Origin: Siphonodentalium dalli
Lineage: Eukaryota; Mollusca; Scaphopoda; Gadilida; Siphonodentaliidae
Direction: 5' to 3'
Assembly: GCA_032622095.1 (NCBI GenBank)
Contig: CP136061.1
Coordinates: 255,761,582 to 255,825,581 of the forward strand
DNA: 64,000 bases
Below are positions 42,955 to 54,094 of the stretch, one piece after another. The notes beneath the pieces were generated by a model. It made no database searches. It was given only the letters and a program-made list of their open reading frames with translations, and was not told the origin of the DNA. How positions within the stretch are numbered: position 1 is the first letter of the stretch; each line of letters starts with the position of its first letter. Position numbers and translations under genes: made by a program.

Positions 42955-43585
42955 AGGCCTACACTAGGTATATTGTGCCACAAGGATGAATTGTCAACAC
43001 TTAAAATCACCGATATTATTCACCAGTTAGAGAGTCAACTTCAGGTAACTCGGTAACACTGATAGTTGAATAAGTAGCAATGGCCAGACTTTAGTGTTAA
43101 ATACTGTAACGGTGAAACTAAATGACCCTCCTCAATGTAGATGGAGTTAACACTGAACACTGAAAGTCACTGTTATTCCATTTCATTGTAGATAGAGGGC
43201 AGCATGACACTTTAGTTCACTTAAGGTAACTCAGTAACTCAATAATAGTTGAATCAGTAGCACTGCATCGTTAGAATATAGTGTTAAATACTGTAACACT
43301 GACAAACGTGTATGCGTTATTATCACTGAAAATCACCGATAGTCCAGGTAGAAGATAGCATTAGCCGATACTGATATTCCCTTAGGTTGAGGGTATCAAT
43401 AGATCCTTTATTCCACTTAAGGTAACTCAGTAACTCAATAATAGTTGAATTATTAGCACTGGCCAGACTTTAGTGTTAAATACTGTAATGCTGAATCAAA
43501 ATGACCCTCCTGCAGGAACGTGGTATTAACACTGAAAATCACGGAGAGTCCAGGTAGAAGGCAGCATGAGGTTTCAGTGTGAACA
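42955..43585 (+). repeat. Diverged tandem repeat, ~200-bp unit, 3 copies
   Basis: 'ggtaactcagtaactcaata' + 'atagttgaat', 'tagtgttaaatactgtaa' and 'aatgaccctcct' recur three times with gaps. Older than the neighbouring array judging by divergence. Confidence 0.75.
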
Positions 43586-44009
43586 AATCCCTGTTAGAAA
43601 TCCCTGTTACTGTGCTTATCATCTATCGGCTGCGAGATCATTTGCCATGATTACCAGACAGATGCTATGCCACGCAGTAAACCAGCCAATTGATGTAATA
43701 CACTATTATAAGCCATCCAGAGGATGCCTCCAATAATCAGGTGTAGTCTCCATTGTAATGCCTACGATTGTAGTCCTGTGCTGAAGGTCCCATAGGACTT
43801 AATTAATTAGTGTAACTCCATTAATTAATTGCTTCCGTTGTGTCACCATGCTATTATACAGAATGCCAATGAATGCCCTGTGTGATTTCTGTCACAAGCC
43901 GTCAGGAAATAACCATATACGACATTACACGACATTAAACATGGCATAATAGCCTATCCTCGGAGGTCCTGATATGATAGACTTGTTTGTGTGTTTGGTC
44001 AATATGATT
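43586..44009. other. Unassigned stretch
   Basis: No gene or family recognised before the nested cluster. Confidence 0.45.
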
Positions 44010-44239
44010 ATTGTTACCAAGTCTGCAAATAGTGTGTTTGTCATTTGCAGAATGAGGTCCCCAGAGGGTGAATTTAGTGATGGTATCCCTCACCGCGGGC
44101 TAGCATCACCATATGGGGACCTCATTTTGCTTAGGCCTCATCTTTTGGGAAGTATCTATACTCTCAAATTTAACATTTTTGTTAGTCACTTTTTCTTTTC
44201 TGTTAATTAATTTCTATATCTCCTAATTTGCAGAAGATA

Positions 44240-44848
44240 CAGTAATGCCCTAAGTAATCGACTCCTTAACCCTTTACCCAACAATCCGGCCAAAACCGGC
44301 CAAATAAAGCTTCAACAGCCTAAAATATCTTCGGTCTGTCTCAATAAAACCATACACATATGGATATCATTGGAACCGGCTCATTGACCACATTGTGATG
44401 GTTATAGTTATGCCCTGTGCCAATGCATTCTCTTATATATGCGAGTCGACCATAGGTCGCCTCGCATATATAAGAGAATGCATTGGCCTAAAAAAAATCT
44501 TTTTTTAACACTTTTTACCATTTTTTCTTACATTCTTTAACAATTTTATAATTTTTAATGTGTTAAGCCAATGCATTCTCTTATATATGCGAGGCGACCT
44601 ATGGTCGACTCGCATATATAAGAGAATGCATTGGCACAGGGCCCTTCTGTTGGGTAAAGGGTTAAACACAGCAGAATTATGGGTAACTTTTCAGGATTTA
44701 GTCAGAAATATGGCTTGTTGCCATTCATCGGAAAGCTCTCCCCGAGAGCTTTCCGATGAATGGCAACAAGCCATATTTCCGACTAAATCCTGAAAAGTTA
44801 CCCATAATTCTGCTGTGTTTAAGGAGTCGATTACTTGGTGCATTACTG
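44240..44848. mobile_element. Family C TA element, middle layer of the nest
   Basis: TA-CAGTAATGCCC to TGCATTACTG-TA. It is split at CTCCTTAA by a family A element; after it the sequence resumes TTAA-ACACAGCAGAATTATG. Confidence 0.95.
44266..44665 (-). mobile_element. Family A TTAA element, innermost layer of the nest
   Basis: 400 bp, TTAA at 44266-44269 and 44662-44665, both hairpins intact. It used the TTAA in the left arm of family C. Confidence 0.96.
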
Positions 44849-45151
44849 TACAATGCATAATAGAGGTGATTAATGGGTGAACATCACCAACTTAAACTTC
44901 AATCTGATCGTAAGTCTCCCATAGCAGTTGAGGCCTCAGCAGAATGAGGTTACCAGAGGGTGAATTTGGTGATGCTAGCCCACCAGGCAAGATAGCATAA
45001 CAAAATTCACCCTCTGGGGACCTCATACTGCAAGTGACAGACACACTATTAGTAGGCTTGATTGTTACTGATGATTCCACTGGGATGGCAAATGGTTAGA
45101 AGGAAGTAAAAATTATCTAAAAGCCACAGTGTGTAATTAAATGTATCCTCA

Positions 45152-45525
45152 TTAGCCCTTTACCCAACAGAATGGCCCTGTGCCAATGCATTATCTTATA
45201 TATGCGAGTCGACCATAGGTCGCCTCGCATATATAAGAGAATGCATTGGTTTAACACATTAAAAATTATAAAATTGTTAAAGAATGTAAGAAAAAATGGT
45301 AAAAAGTGTTAAAATTTTTTTTTTTTAGGCCAATGTATTCTCTTATATATGCGAGGCGACCTATGCATTGGCACAGGGCATAACTGTAACTATCACAATG
45401 TGGTCAAGGAGCCGATTCCAATGATATCCATATTTATATGGTTCTATTGATGCAGACCGAAGATATTTTAGGCTGTTGAAGCTTTATTTGACCGGTTTTG
45501 GCCGTTTTGTTGGGTAAAGGGTTAA
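45152..45525 (+). mobile_element. Family A TTAA element, second hairpin truncated
   Basis: The left target reads TTAG, the right TTAA. Termini intact. The second hairpin lacks its right arm, as in the copy at 24921. Confidence 0.92.
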
Positions 45526-45592
45526 AAATAACTTGCAGGGCGACACAAAATTTAGATAAAGTTAAAAAGGAAGTGCTAATTGGTACATGTTA

Positions 45593-46119
45593 GATCATGC
45601 CATGAATCTCTACTGTGACAGTAGACACCCATAGAGATGATATTCCACCAGTATTAAACCTGGGAACTTTTTTAAGTTTTGACAGGGAACCTTATAAAGT
45701 CATAAAAAATAATGTGGGGAATATATTTCTTAGTTATTATCTGTTCCTTGATAATGTACTTCAATATAAGTGAAGGTCCCAACTTGAAATTTCACGATTT
45801 AAGTGAATTTGTGAGCGAGTTGGCTTGGCGTCGCTTACAATAATGGAATTTCTCCTGGGTAATTAATTTGATGTTTAATGCGATATCGGCTCACAAAAGT
45901 CATAGAAAAGCATGCAATTTTGAGTTGGGACATTTACCTAATGTAACCTACAGTGAAGTACATTATTAAGGAACAGATAATAACTAAGAAATATATTCCC
46001 TGCGTTATTTTTCGACTTTATAAGGTTCCCTGTCAAAACTTCAAAAAGTTCCAAGGTTTCGTACTGAAGGAATATGATCTCTGCGGGCGATAGCCAGAGT
46101 AGAGATTCATGGTATGATC
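45593..46119. mobile_element. Family H element, full length
   Basis: TA-GATCATGCCATGAATCTC on the left, GATTCATGGTATGATC-TA on the right. Arms of about 180 bp each are inverted copies ('cctgggaac', 'gacagggaaccttataaagt', 'cttagttattatctgttcct'). The ~170-bp middle has 'ggcgtcgcttacaataatgg'. Long arms and TA flanks; class unresolved, Tc1/mariner-like possible. Confidence 0.88.
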
Positions 46120-46306
46120 TAGGTTCATGTATGAAAAACAAACATTTGTCAAAATAACTGACTTGGCCACAGCAATTTTATTATTGGTTTACGAACATCA
46201 GGGAGAAAAAAACCCAGGCAGGTCCTGGTATATCGAATGGTAATTCCAATGGTGAATGAAAATCTCATATATTCACTTGAAATAATTGATTACAAATAAA
46301 ACCCAA

Positions 46307-46495
46307 CATTAATATCTCAATTATTCTCATTTTCCCCATGCTATTATGACTGACAAACACATTAATATCTCAATTATTCTCATTTTCCCCATGCTATTAT
46401 GACTGACAAACACATTAATATCTCAATTATTCTCATTTTTCCCATGCTATTATGACTGACAAACACATTAATATCTCAATTATTCTCATTTTCCC
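46307..46495 (+). repeat. 53-bp tandem repeat, 3.5 copies
   Basis: 'cattaatatctcaattattc' ... 'ccatgctattatgactgaca' repeats at 46307, 46360, 46413 and 46466 with only one or two substitutions. Confidence 0.95.
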
Positions 46496-46676
46496 TGATT
46501 GATATAACGGTTTGGTGAGAATCTTTTACAATCTGAACCCCATGGCAAAAACATTTTATTTAAAAAAAATTACATTTTCAGTAAAAACAAAAAGTTGCCA
46601 ACTAATTACAACTGGACATCAATTGAATTAGTTTTTCCCTTCTGGGAGTTTCTATATCCCTTGACAATTGATATCA

Positions 46677-46707
46677 CCGTATATAAGAGAATGCATTGGC
46701 ACAGGGT
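46677..46707. mobile_element. Hairpin-arm fragment of a TTAA family
   Basis: CGTATATAAGAGAATGCATT then GGCACAGGG, the outer arm of the module shared by families A, B and E. The family cannot be told. Confidence 0.65.
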
Positions 46708-46751
46708 AAAAAAATCCCGACTTCCGACTGGATTTGATATGGCGGGTCACA

Positions 46752-46957
46752 TATGTCCTATATGTTGGTGATAGGCTCAGAGAGCGTCACTAAATTCACC
46801 CTCTGGGGGACCTCATTCTGCTTACATGCAATGTAAGCCTCATCTTCTGCCAGTATGCATATGTCCAATATGTTGGTGATGCTATCCCATCGTGTGGGAT
46901 AGTCTCAGATAGCGTCACTAAATTCACCCTCTGGGGGGACCTCATTCTGCAAATGTC
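46752..46957. mobile_element. Family D fragments in tandem
   Basis: Two copies of 'gcgtcactaaattcaccctc' and 'gacctcattctgc' separated by ~145 bp, each preceded by a 'catatgtcc(t/a)atatgttgg' segment. Local duplication of a D right arm. Confidence 0.75.
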
Positions 46958-47125
46958 ACTTGGATGTCACTCCTTTATCAAATTGTGTTTCTCAAGGAAT
47001 CGAAAATTGGTTTGAAAAATTAATTTTCAGTTGTAAATGATGCGAGCTGTCAATTCGGGGAGAGATTTAAGAGTTACAGAATGTGTTCTGATCATATTAC
47101 AAAGACTTACTAAATGTCAGAAGTA

Positions 47126-47478
47126 CAGTAATGCCCTAAATAATATGGCTTGTTGTGAGAGCTTTCCGATGAATGGCAACAAGCCATATTGTATGGTATG
47201 CCGTATGGTATGATGAAATTCCGCCGTTGACTTGTCGGCGCACCCTCATCAAATGGGGTAGAATCGTACAATGTACTATATACAAACACATGTTTTTATA
47301 TCGTAACGTCACCCTCTACATGCGTAGCCACAGTAGACCTGAAATGAGCCTTTGACCTGCGCACAGTGGACCTCAAACTTGGATGAGCCTTTGATCTGTG
47401 TTGCCGCACATGTAAGCGTACCCGCCGACGTTGCTGAAACGTCCCATTACATATTTCTGATTATTTAGGGCATTACTG
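47126..47478. mobile_element. Family C TA element with ~265 bp of foreign internal sequence
   Basis: TA-CAGTAATGCCC, then a central 'gagagctttccgatgaatgg' arm piece, then sequence unrelated to other C copies (about 47193-47455), then GATTATTTAGGGCATTACTG-TA. The foreign part contains 'atgagcctttgacctg' and 'atgagcctttgatctg' and is GC-richer than the element. Confidence 0.8.
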
Positions 47479-47480
47479 TA

Positions 47481-48250
47481 CAAGCCTGTAAATAGTGTGT
47501 CTGTCATTTGCATAATGACCCAGAGGGTGAATTTAGTGATGCTATCGCGCACAGCAGGCTAACATCATCAAATTCACCCTCTGGGAACCTCATTCTGCTT
47601 TGGCCTTAACCCTTTACCCAACAAAATGGCCAAAACCGGCCAAATAAAGCTTCAACAGTCTAAAATATCTTCGGTCTGTCTCAATAGAACCATACAAATA
47701 TGGATATCATTGCAACCGGCTCCTTGACCACATTGTGATAGTTACAGTTATGCCCTGTGCCAATGCATTCTCTTATATATGTGAGTCGACCATAGGTCGC
47801 CTCGCATATATAAGAGAATGCATTGGCCTAAAAAACACTTTTTACCATTTTTCTTACATTCTTTAACAATTTTATAATTTTTAATGTGTTAAGCAAATGC
47901 ATTCTCTTATATATGCGAGGCGACCTATGGTCGACTCGCATATATAAGAGAATGCATTGGCACAGGGCCCTTCTGTTGGGTAAAGGGTTAACTCCCCTCG
48001 ATATGCAATGTATAGTCTGCAAATAAGAGGATGCAGAAACTTCCCAGAAAAAGTAACTAATTGCTTGATTATGCAAAGTGACGTCTGTCAATTTGGGGAT
48101 ATAGAGAAACTAAACTAAACAAGACATAGAATCTACATGTATGTGAAGAAGTTTCTATAGAATTTGATAATAAGAAGAAGAGGTCTAAGCAGAATGAGGT
48201 CCCCAGAGGGTGAATTTAGTGAGGTCCCCAGAGGGTGAATTTAGTGAGGG
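47481..48250 (+). mobile_element. Family D element interrupted by family A
   Basis: CAAGCCTGTAAATAGTGTG starts directly after the TA of the preceding family C. The left hairpin is followed by TTAA (47606), family A, then the D middle ('ggggatatagagaaactaaa'). The right hairpin arm is duplicated (GAGGTCCCCAGAGGGTGAAT twice), then truncated. Confidence 0.85.
47606..47991 (-). mobile_element. Family A TTAA element, full length, nested in family D
   Basis: TTAA at both ends and both termini and hairpins present. A short deletion in the T-rich spacer. Confidence 0.94.
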
Positions 48251-48254
48251 TGAA

Positions 48255-48590
48255 CAGTGTACCCGCCTTTTAGAAAAAAACTACAGCTATACTCCTTAAC
48301 GACGTTGACCACCGATATTACTGCGTTACTTGACCGAATTGATGCAACCAGCATTATCACCACCACAGAGCGTGTATATTTCTGGCATGGCGTGATGCTG
48401 CATTGATGATACAATTGTGAATGTCGGTCAGCGACCAACTTTGAATGTTGATTAAACCATAAAACATTTATTAATTGAAATATTGTCTTGTATATAGTTA
48501 ATGCAGTGCATGGCGCTCACGAAAAACTGGACTGTGTGTAAGGCAGCCATGTGAAATATTAATGCGAAGTACGGTGGTCGCAAATATTAT
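48255..48590 (+). mobile_element. Family P element, copy 2
   Basis: Inverted match to 12560-12910. It starts around CTACAGCTATACTCCTTAAC and runs through 'ggactgtgtgtaaggcagcc'. It may extend past family B to the GGGTTGATTAATTAGAGCAT remnant at 48953. Confidence 0.75.
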
Positions 48591-48697
48591 TACTTAAGTA
48601 CCACAGTAAGATTTAATACCAGCGGATGCGGCATGTCAACCACTTGACCGTGGTTGAATGGCAGTACAACCGATGTCATTAAGGCCCTACATTATTG

Positions 48698-48948
48698 TTA
48701 ACCCTTTGAGTGCCAGGTCCGATTTGTATATCAACCCATATACCCTGTGCCAATGCATTCTCTTATATATGCGAGTCGACCATAGGTCGCCTCGCATATA
48801 TAAGAGAATGCATTGGCTTAACATTTGTTTTTTTTTGTTTTTTTTTTACATTTTTTTACAATTTTAATATATTTTATTATATTCTTTAACAGACTTATTG
48901 TGTAGGTTTAGGGCCGATAATATCGGCCCCTGGCACTCAAAGGGTTAA
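48698..48948 (+). mobile_element. Family B TTAA element, intact reference copy
   Basis: 251 bp with TTAA at both ends, full termini, one hairpin (48747-48814), T-run, and GGGCCGATAATATCGGCCCC near the right end. It has a single TTAA (48886-48889) at the place where family A is inserted in the copy at 90-736. Confidence 0.95.
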
Positions 48949-48974
48949 AGGGGTTGATTAATTAGAGCATAGCT

Positions 48975-50511
48975 TTATCTAGTCATCATTGGGTTAATTA
49001 TAAATATTAATTAGTTTAGGAGTTATGTGATTGTGATCTATCGAATGCTGAGTTTGTGTTTCGTGCATATTCAATAAGTTTATTCGTAATGACCGGATAA
49101 TAAGGTGAGGATTACCTGGCAGTGCGGTGCCAATTTAAATCAATTATTGACGAGATTGGGTAAAAATCATGGCGTCTGTCATGTAATGCATTACCACATT
49201 TTCTTTGGTGAGATTAATATTTTATTTTGTTGTCTGTGTATCTGTATGATGGATGTCTTGAGGAGTACAGTCATAATGAGCGAAAGAATATCAATTATTA
49301 GTGAATGCAACTCAATGTAGTCATGCAGGTAGTAACCCTTTATTTTATATGCGAGTCTATACATGTATGTATATATATATATAAATATAATATGACCATA
49401 CGCTAGCGTAATTAACGAACCACAGCTAAAACACACGCACAAGCTAGGATATATCTGCCTTTATTAAATCTTATAAAAAATAACTTCATACATTCGTATT
49501 CCCATCAAATAAGATTCAATTAGGCCTTATGTCGTGGTATGATTAATTACACTTCAGACATGCACAATGGAATGGTTCATCAAATTTTGTATATCAATTA
49601 GGCCAATCACACATCAGGGCATGTGAGAAATCGGAGATTCACAATGCAAACAGACTACGAGCTCACAACGTCAGACTTAAAACCTAAAAAAAAATTTTTA
49701 AAAGCTGTACCTTTTGTGCAAATTATTATAGAATATAAACTCCCAACATCAAACTGAAAGTGTTCAAAAGACAAGACTGTTGGCTATTGTCGAGAGGGGA
49801 GTATTTTAGTGAAATTAACCATTATATTATTGACGCTGTGTGCACCATCCGATTGAGATGTGTACTATACGAAGAATGTTCATTTCATTCATAAAATGCC
49901 ATCATGTCGATTTCAACGAAACTCGACGAACAACTTCATCATGTAGCTTTCATTATAGACCGATTTCGCGATAACCTGAATGTATCTTCTGCTTTGTTGT
50001 TAAGTTAAGTATGTGTGCCTTGTGAATTCATGGAAATAGAAGGATATCAAAGGATTATCAGATTCACGTATGTAATATTAGGATAATTTGAATGCGATAT
50101 AACGTTTGCATGTATCACAAATTTCGATTTCAATACCAACATTGTCTCCTGTCCTGCCAGAGTCATTGGTATTTTCCCATTGCATGCACGATTTTTATTT
50201 TAGGCCATTCCAATGCAAATAGTTGAGTCCTTAATATGTCATAATTATGTTCTCAATAAAATGTAAACCGCAGCTACAAATGAACTCTGCATAATTCAGA
50301 TTGTAACTTCCCCCATTTTGTAATACCGGGAATTGAAAGACACACACGTTTATTTCCGATTACGACATTAATGCTTTAAGCCCACCGATCTACTGTGCGA
50401 CAAAGGCGCTCGCAAAATTTCAAAACAACAGTGTCGTATTAGATAATAATTGGTGACATAACAAAATCAGCTATAGTCTATATACGACCCAAAGCGTCCG
50501 GCTATGGTTCG
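48975..50511. other. Long unassigned stretch
   Basis: No repeat family of this window matches apart from a short 'atatgcgagtctatacatg' remnant at 49350. Frames of 70-83 codons at 49105-49442 lack recognisable domains. Candidate unique intronic or intergenic DNA. Confidence 0.5.
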
Positions 50512-50677
50512 TTATAAGAGAATGCATTGACCTAACAATATTTACCTTGATCTTGTAAGCCAGTGCATTCTCTTATATATGTGAGGCTCCCTATGAGCGA
50601 CACGCATATATAAGAGAATACACTGGAACATGATCCTTAATGCTGCACCAGCGCTGCTCCCATCATGAAAGGGTCAA
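50512..50677 (+). mobile_element. Family E right part
   Basis: Starts in the right arm of the first hairpin, then 'ttaccttgatcttgtaagcc', the second hairpin and CTCCCATCATGAAAGGG followed by TCAA (eroded TTAA). Confidence 0.85.
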
Positions 50678-50880
50678 TATTTCATTCTGTCATTTTATCT
50701 GCATATTACATACATATTTCACTGTTCAAAATCTGTTTGACCATGCAGTATCATAACCGCATGGTACTGTAACTCCACCTCAGTGAACTCCTTAATACCG
50801 CTGTGGATACCGTATACTACCAGTAATACCCAGCTTTGAGAATAGCGGTATATGGTTATAAATTATTCAGAGGTTGCTTC

Positions 50881-51232
50881 AGTGGGCTAGCATCACTAAA
50901 TTCACCTTCTGGGGACCTCATTCTGCTTAGGCCTCATCTTCTCTGGAAAGTTTCTTTATTATCAAATTTCTATAGAAACTTCTTCACATGGATTCTATTT
51001 ATTTTTAGTTTAGTTTCTCTATATCTCCATTGGATAATCGAGGTTCCCAATGGGAGTACATCACAATATTCACCATTTGGGAACTGCGTCTCAAAAGCAG
51101 ATGAGGCCATGCAGAATGAGGTCCCCAGGGGGTAAATTTGGTGATGCTAGCCCATTATGTGGGATAGCGTCACTAAATTCGCCCTCTGGGGACCTCATTC
51201 TGCAAATGACAGGCACACTAAACTCAGGCTTG
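50881..51232 (-). mobile_element. Family D element, left end truncated
   Basis: Starts in the left hairpin's right arm (GGGCTAGCATCACTAAATTC), continues through the middle ('ttagtttagtttctctatat') to a complete right hairpin and AACTCAGGCTTG. Confidence 0.88.
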
Positions 51233-51309
51233 AGTGGTATAGAACAATTACTTTGAGATTGAGAATAGTGGTGTATGGCATAAATTTGTGCAAGGTTGCA
51301 TGCAGCACA

Positions 51310-51492
51310 GTGATAATTTATAGACCTATTAGCAGGGGACATCATTAAACAGGAAGCTACTGACTGGGAACACCTGCTTCATCACTATAACATTAAACAC
51401 TCCAACACTCCAACTCATTAATTAAGAGGTAACATCTCCACAACCATAGATTAATTCAGACCATATTGACATCAAAGCTCAATCTGATCTCA
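51310..51492 (+). repeat. Family U dispersed repeat, copy 1
   Basis: 'ctgggaacacctgcttcatc', 'aggtaacatctccacaacc' and 'caaagctcaatctgatc' match 60935-61130. Confidence 0.8.
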
Positions 51493-51510
51493 ACAATATA
51501 AAGTGAGGTT

Positions 51511-51779
51511 ATAACTCTTTAATGACCGGAGCTGCGCTGGTGCAGCATTAAAGATCCTGTGCCAGTGCATTCTCTTATATATGTGAGTCTCCCATAGGGA
51601 GCCTTGCATATATAAGAGAATGCACTGGTTTACAAGGTCAAGGTAAATATTGTTAGGCCAATGTATTCTCTTATACATGTATATGCGAGGCTCCCTATGG
51701 GAGACTTGCATATATAAGATAATGCATTGGCACAGGGTTTTCACAAAATTTCAGGAAGCTCCAGTCATGGAAGGGTTAA
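51511..51779 (-). mobile_element. Family E TTAA element, full length
   Basis: The left target is eroded (ATAA), then CTCTTTAATGACCGGAGCT. The right end is GCTCCAGTCATGGAAGGG-TTAA. Two good hairpins. Confidence 0.9.
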
Positions 51780-51786
51780 ACACACC

Positions 51787-51937
51787 CAAGCCTTGAAATA
51801 GTGTGTCTGTCATTTGCAGAATGAGGTCCTGAGAGGGTGAATTTGGTGATGCTAGCCCACTATGCGGGATAGCATCACTAAATTCACCCTCTGGGGACCT
51901 CGTTCTGCAAATGACAGACACACTATTTCAAGGCTTG
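51787..51937. mobile_element. Family D element, single-hairpin form, with target duplication
   Basis: A 151-bp near-perfect fold-back from CAAGCCTTGAAATAGTGTG to its complement. The flanks are AACACACC (51779-51786) and AACACATC (51938-51945), seven of eight identical. The left flank overlaps the last base of the adjacent E element's TTAA. Confidence 0.93.
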
Positions 51938-51960
51938 AACACATCTGGTGACCGGCACCC

Positions 51961-52098
51961 AAAGAAAACAAACCCTGGTCAAATGGTCCTGCTGATTGTA
52001 TGGGGCAAACTGATGCTGTTAAGAAAAAGTAGCATTTTTGTTTTCTGAACTTGCCATTTTCGCAGTGTTTGGTTAATCTGTAAGGCCAATATAAAACA
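51961..52098. mobile_element. Family N fragment
   Basis: 'ggtcctgctgattgtatggg', 'gcaaactgatgctgttaa' and 'cgcagtgtttggttaatctg' match the reverse complement of the right half of 9974-10292. Confidence 0.7.
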
Positions 52099-52110
52099 AT
52101 TGCTTGATTT

Positions 52111-52857
52111 GCATCCCCTCCCTACTGCACCCGACCCTACTTACATCCCCTCCCGACTGCTCCCGACCATATTTACATCCCATCCCGACTGCTCGCGACC
52201 CTATTTACATCCCCTCCAGACTGCTCCCGACCCTATTTACATCCCCTCCCGACTGCTCCCGACCCTATTTACATCCCGTCCTGACTGCTCCCGACCATAT
52301 TTACATCCCATCCCGACCATATTTACATCCCATCCCGACTGCTCCCGACCCTATTTACATCCCCTCCAGACTGCTCCCGACCCTATTTACATCCCCTCCC
52401 GACTGCTCCCGACCATATTTACATCCCATCCTGACTGATCCTGACCATATTTACATCCCATCCCGACTGCTCCCGACCCTATTTACATCCCCTCCAGACT
52501 GCTCCCGACCCTATTTACATCCCCTCCAGACTGCTCCCGACCATATTTACATCCCCTCCAGACTGCTCCCGACCCTATTTACATCCCCTCCAGACTGCTC
52601 CCGACCCTATTTACATCCCCTCCAGACTGCTCCCGACCCTATTTACATCCCCTCCAGACTGCTCCCGACCCTATTTACATCCCCTCCCGATTGCTCCCGA
52701 CCCTATTTACATCCCATCCCGACCATATTTACATCCCCTCCCGACTGCTCCCGACCATATTTACATCCCCTCCCGACTGCTCCCAACCATATTTACATCC
52801 CCTCCCGACTGCTCCCGACCATATTTACATCCCCTCCCGACTGATCCCGACCATATT
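52111..52857 (+). repeat. 32-bp minisatellite, ~23 copies
   Basis: Unit GACTGCTCCCGACCCTATTT + ACATCCCCTCCC, variants mainly C/A in CCCTA versus CCATA, and CAGA versus CCGA. Because 32 is not a multiple of 3 and no frame contains a stop, a 246-codon frame runs through with a 32-residue period. It is not a gene on this evidence. Confidence 0.95.
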
Positions 52858-53149
52858 TTTAGTCCCATCTTTTACGTAAACTTTATTCTCATGTCTTAAC
52901 CGACAATTACATTTCATTGACACATTAATCAGTCTATTTTAATCAAATTGGACTATCTAAATCACCTTGTATTAATATAAGATAAGATACATGTAGCATA
53001 CTGCTTCAATATCTAGAACTGTCTATGACCATTTATGTTTGGAAGAATAAAATCTAAAAAATAAATTTGCCCTCCCGCCAGCTCCCGGCCCCCCTATTTT
53101 TCTGAAAATGTAAATCTAGAAATTTATTTATATTGGACTTTAGTTCCGA

Positions 53150-53520
53150 GAAAAAAGCCAGTGTCCGCATGTATTAAACATTCAAAAAAACATTTATATT
53201 TAATCAAAGGGCCATAACTCCATTAAATAATATCGGATCAAACCCATATTCGAACTCGATCCGTATTTTGGGCTGAGAAACTCGCATACCAAATTTGGTT
53301 CCGATCAGATAAAAATTGTTTGAGTTATTGCAGCATGCATGAATTCTAAGTCGAAAAAGGGCCATAACTCTGCAAAAAAAAATTGGATCAAACCCATATT
53401 CAAACTCGATCTGTATTTTGGGCTGAGAAACCCATATACAAAATAGAAAATGTTTGAGTTATCGCATTATGCGAAAAGAGTTATCGCATTATGCGTAAAG
53501 TACCATACTATGGTATGGGT
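53150..53520 (+). repeat. Dispersed repeat S, two tandem units
   Basis: 'gggccataactc', 'ggatcaaacccatattc', 'tattttgggctgagaaac' and 'ttccgatcagataaaaat' occur twice (53210-53330 and 53360-53470). A third copy is at 54825-55040. Confidence 0.8.
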
Positions 53521-53534
53521 ACACATAAAAATAT

Positions 53535-53760
53535 TTTAAGGGGTTTCCATGCCTGAGCAATCTCAGGAGGTGTAAAGTTTAGATGAATCTACATAGAAAA
53601 CTAATTAATTGGTAAGTTAGTGCACCATCTGAAGGAATCTATGCTATATGAAGACCACATTAAGCATATTATATAACAATAAAAATGTCAAAAAGATGAC
53701 AAAAAGATGACATCTTTTTATAAGGGAAGTTTTAGGAAAAGCATTCTCAGCAAGTATAAA
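53535..53760 (+). mobile_element. Family G repeat, copy 2
   Basis: TTAAGGGGTTTCCATGCCTG through 'ggaggtgtaaagtttagatg' and 'aagcatattatataacaat' to 'ttctcagcaagtataaacga'. Uninterrupted counterpart of 17338-17790. Confidence 0.78.
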
Positions 53761-53822
53761 CGAGAGACCGATCATGATCGGCAGATGTTTAACCCATACC
53801 TTGGTGATAGTAATTAGCTATT
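53757..53822 (+). repeat. Family K motif, copy 1, with 16-bp perfect palindrome
   Basis: AACGAGAGACCGATCATGAT, then CGGCAGATGTTTAACCCATA, 'ccttggtgatagt'. The 14-bp core CCGATCATGATCGG is a perfect palindrome. Confidence 0.75.
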
Positions 53823-53867
53823 TTCAGTTTGGACACTAAAATCCATAAGCCATAACTCAGTTAAAAA

Positions 53868-53930
53868 CGAGAGGCCGATCACGATCGGCAGATGTTAACC
53901 CATCCCTTGGCGATAGTAAATTACTATGAT
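53868..53930 (+). repeat. Family K motif, copy 2
   Basis: AACGAGAGGCCGATCACGAT, then CGGCAGATGTTAACCCATCC, 'cttggcgatag'. The palindrome carries one central change (CACG). Confidence 0.75.
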
Positions 53931-54020
53931 CGGAATCATAAATGAGAGTTTTGGTGTTGAATTATACTGTTATGTACTATTATAGACAAATGTACATAAC
54001 ACAAATTATTGGAATTTAAG

Positions 54021-54094
54021 GGTCACTCGCATTTATATAAGAGAATGCACTGGTACAGGATATGTAATGCTGCACCACCACAGCCTTGGGTTAA
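54021..54094 (+). mobile_element. Family E right-end fragment
   Basis: Half hairpin (ACTCGCATTTATATAAGAGA), 'ggatatgtaatgctgcacca' and an eroded end before TTAA. Confidence 0.75.

Larger units (their letters stand above)
44018..45060 (-). mobile_element. Family D element, long form, outermost layer of a triple nest
   Basis: CAAGTCTGCAAATAGTGTG to ACTATTAGTAGGCTTG. Perfect 8-bp duplication ATTGTTAC at 44010-44017 and 45061-45068. The middle is interrupted by family C at 44240-44848; the paralog at 19822-20268 shows the uninterrupted 'gcaaaagataaaatgcata'. Confidence 0.95.

Noticed and set aside
52104-52844. 246-codon plus-strand frame
   Set aside because: It translates a 32-bp tandem repeat in rotating frames. 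There are no flanking coding signals.
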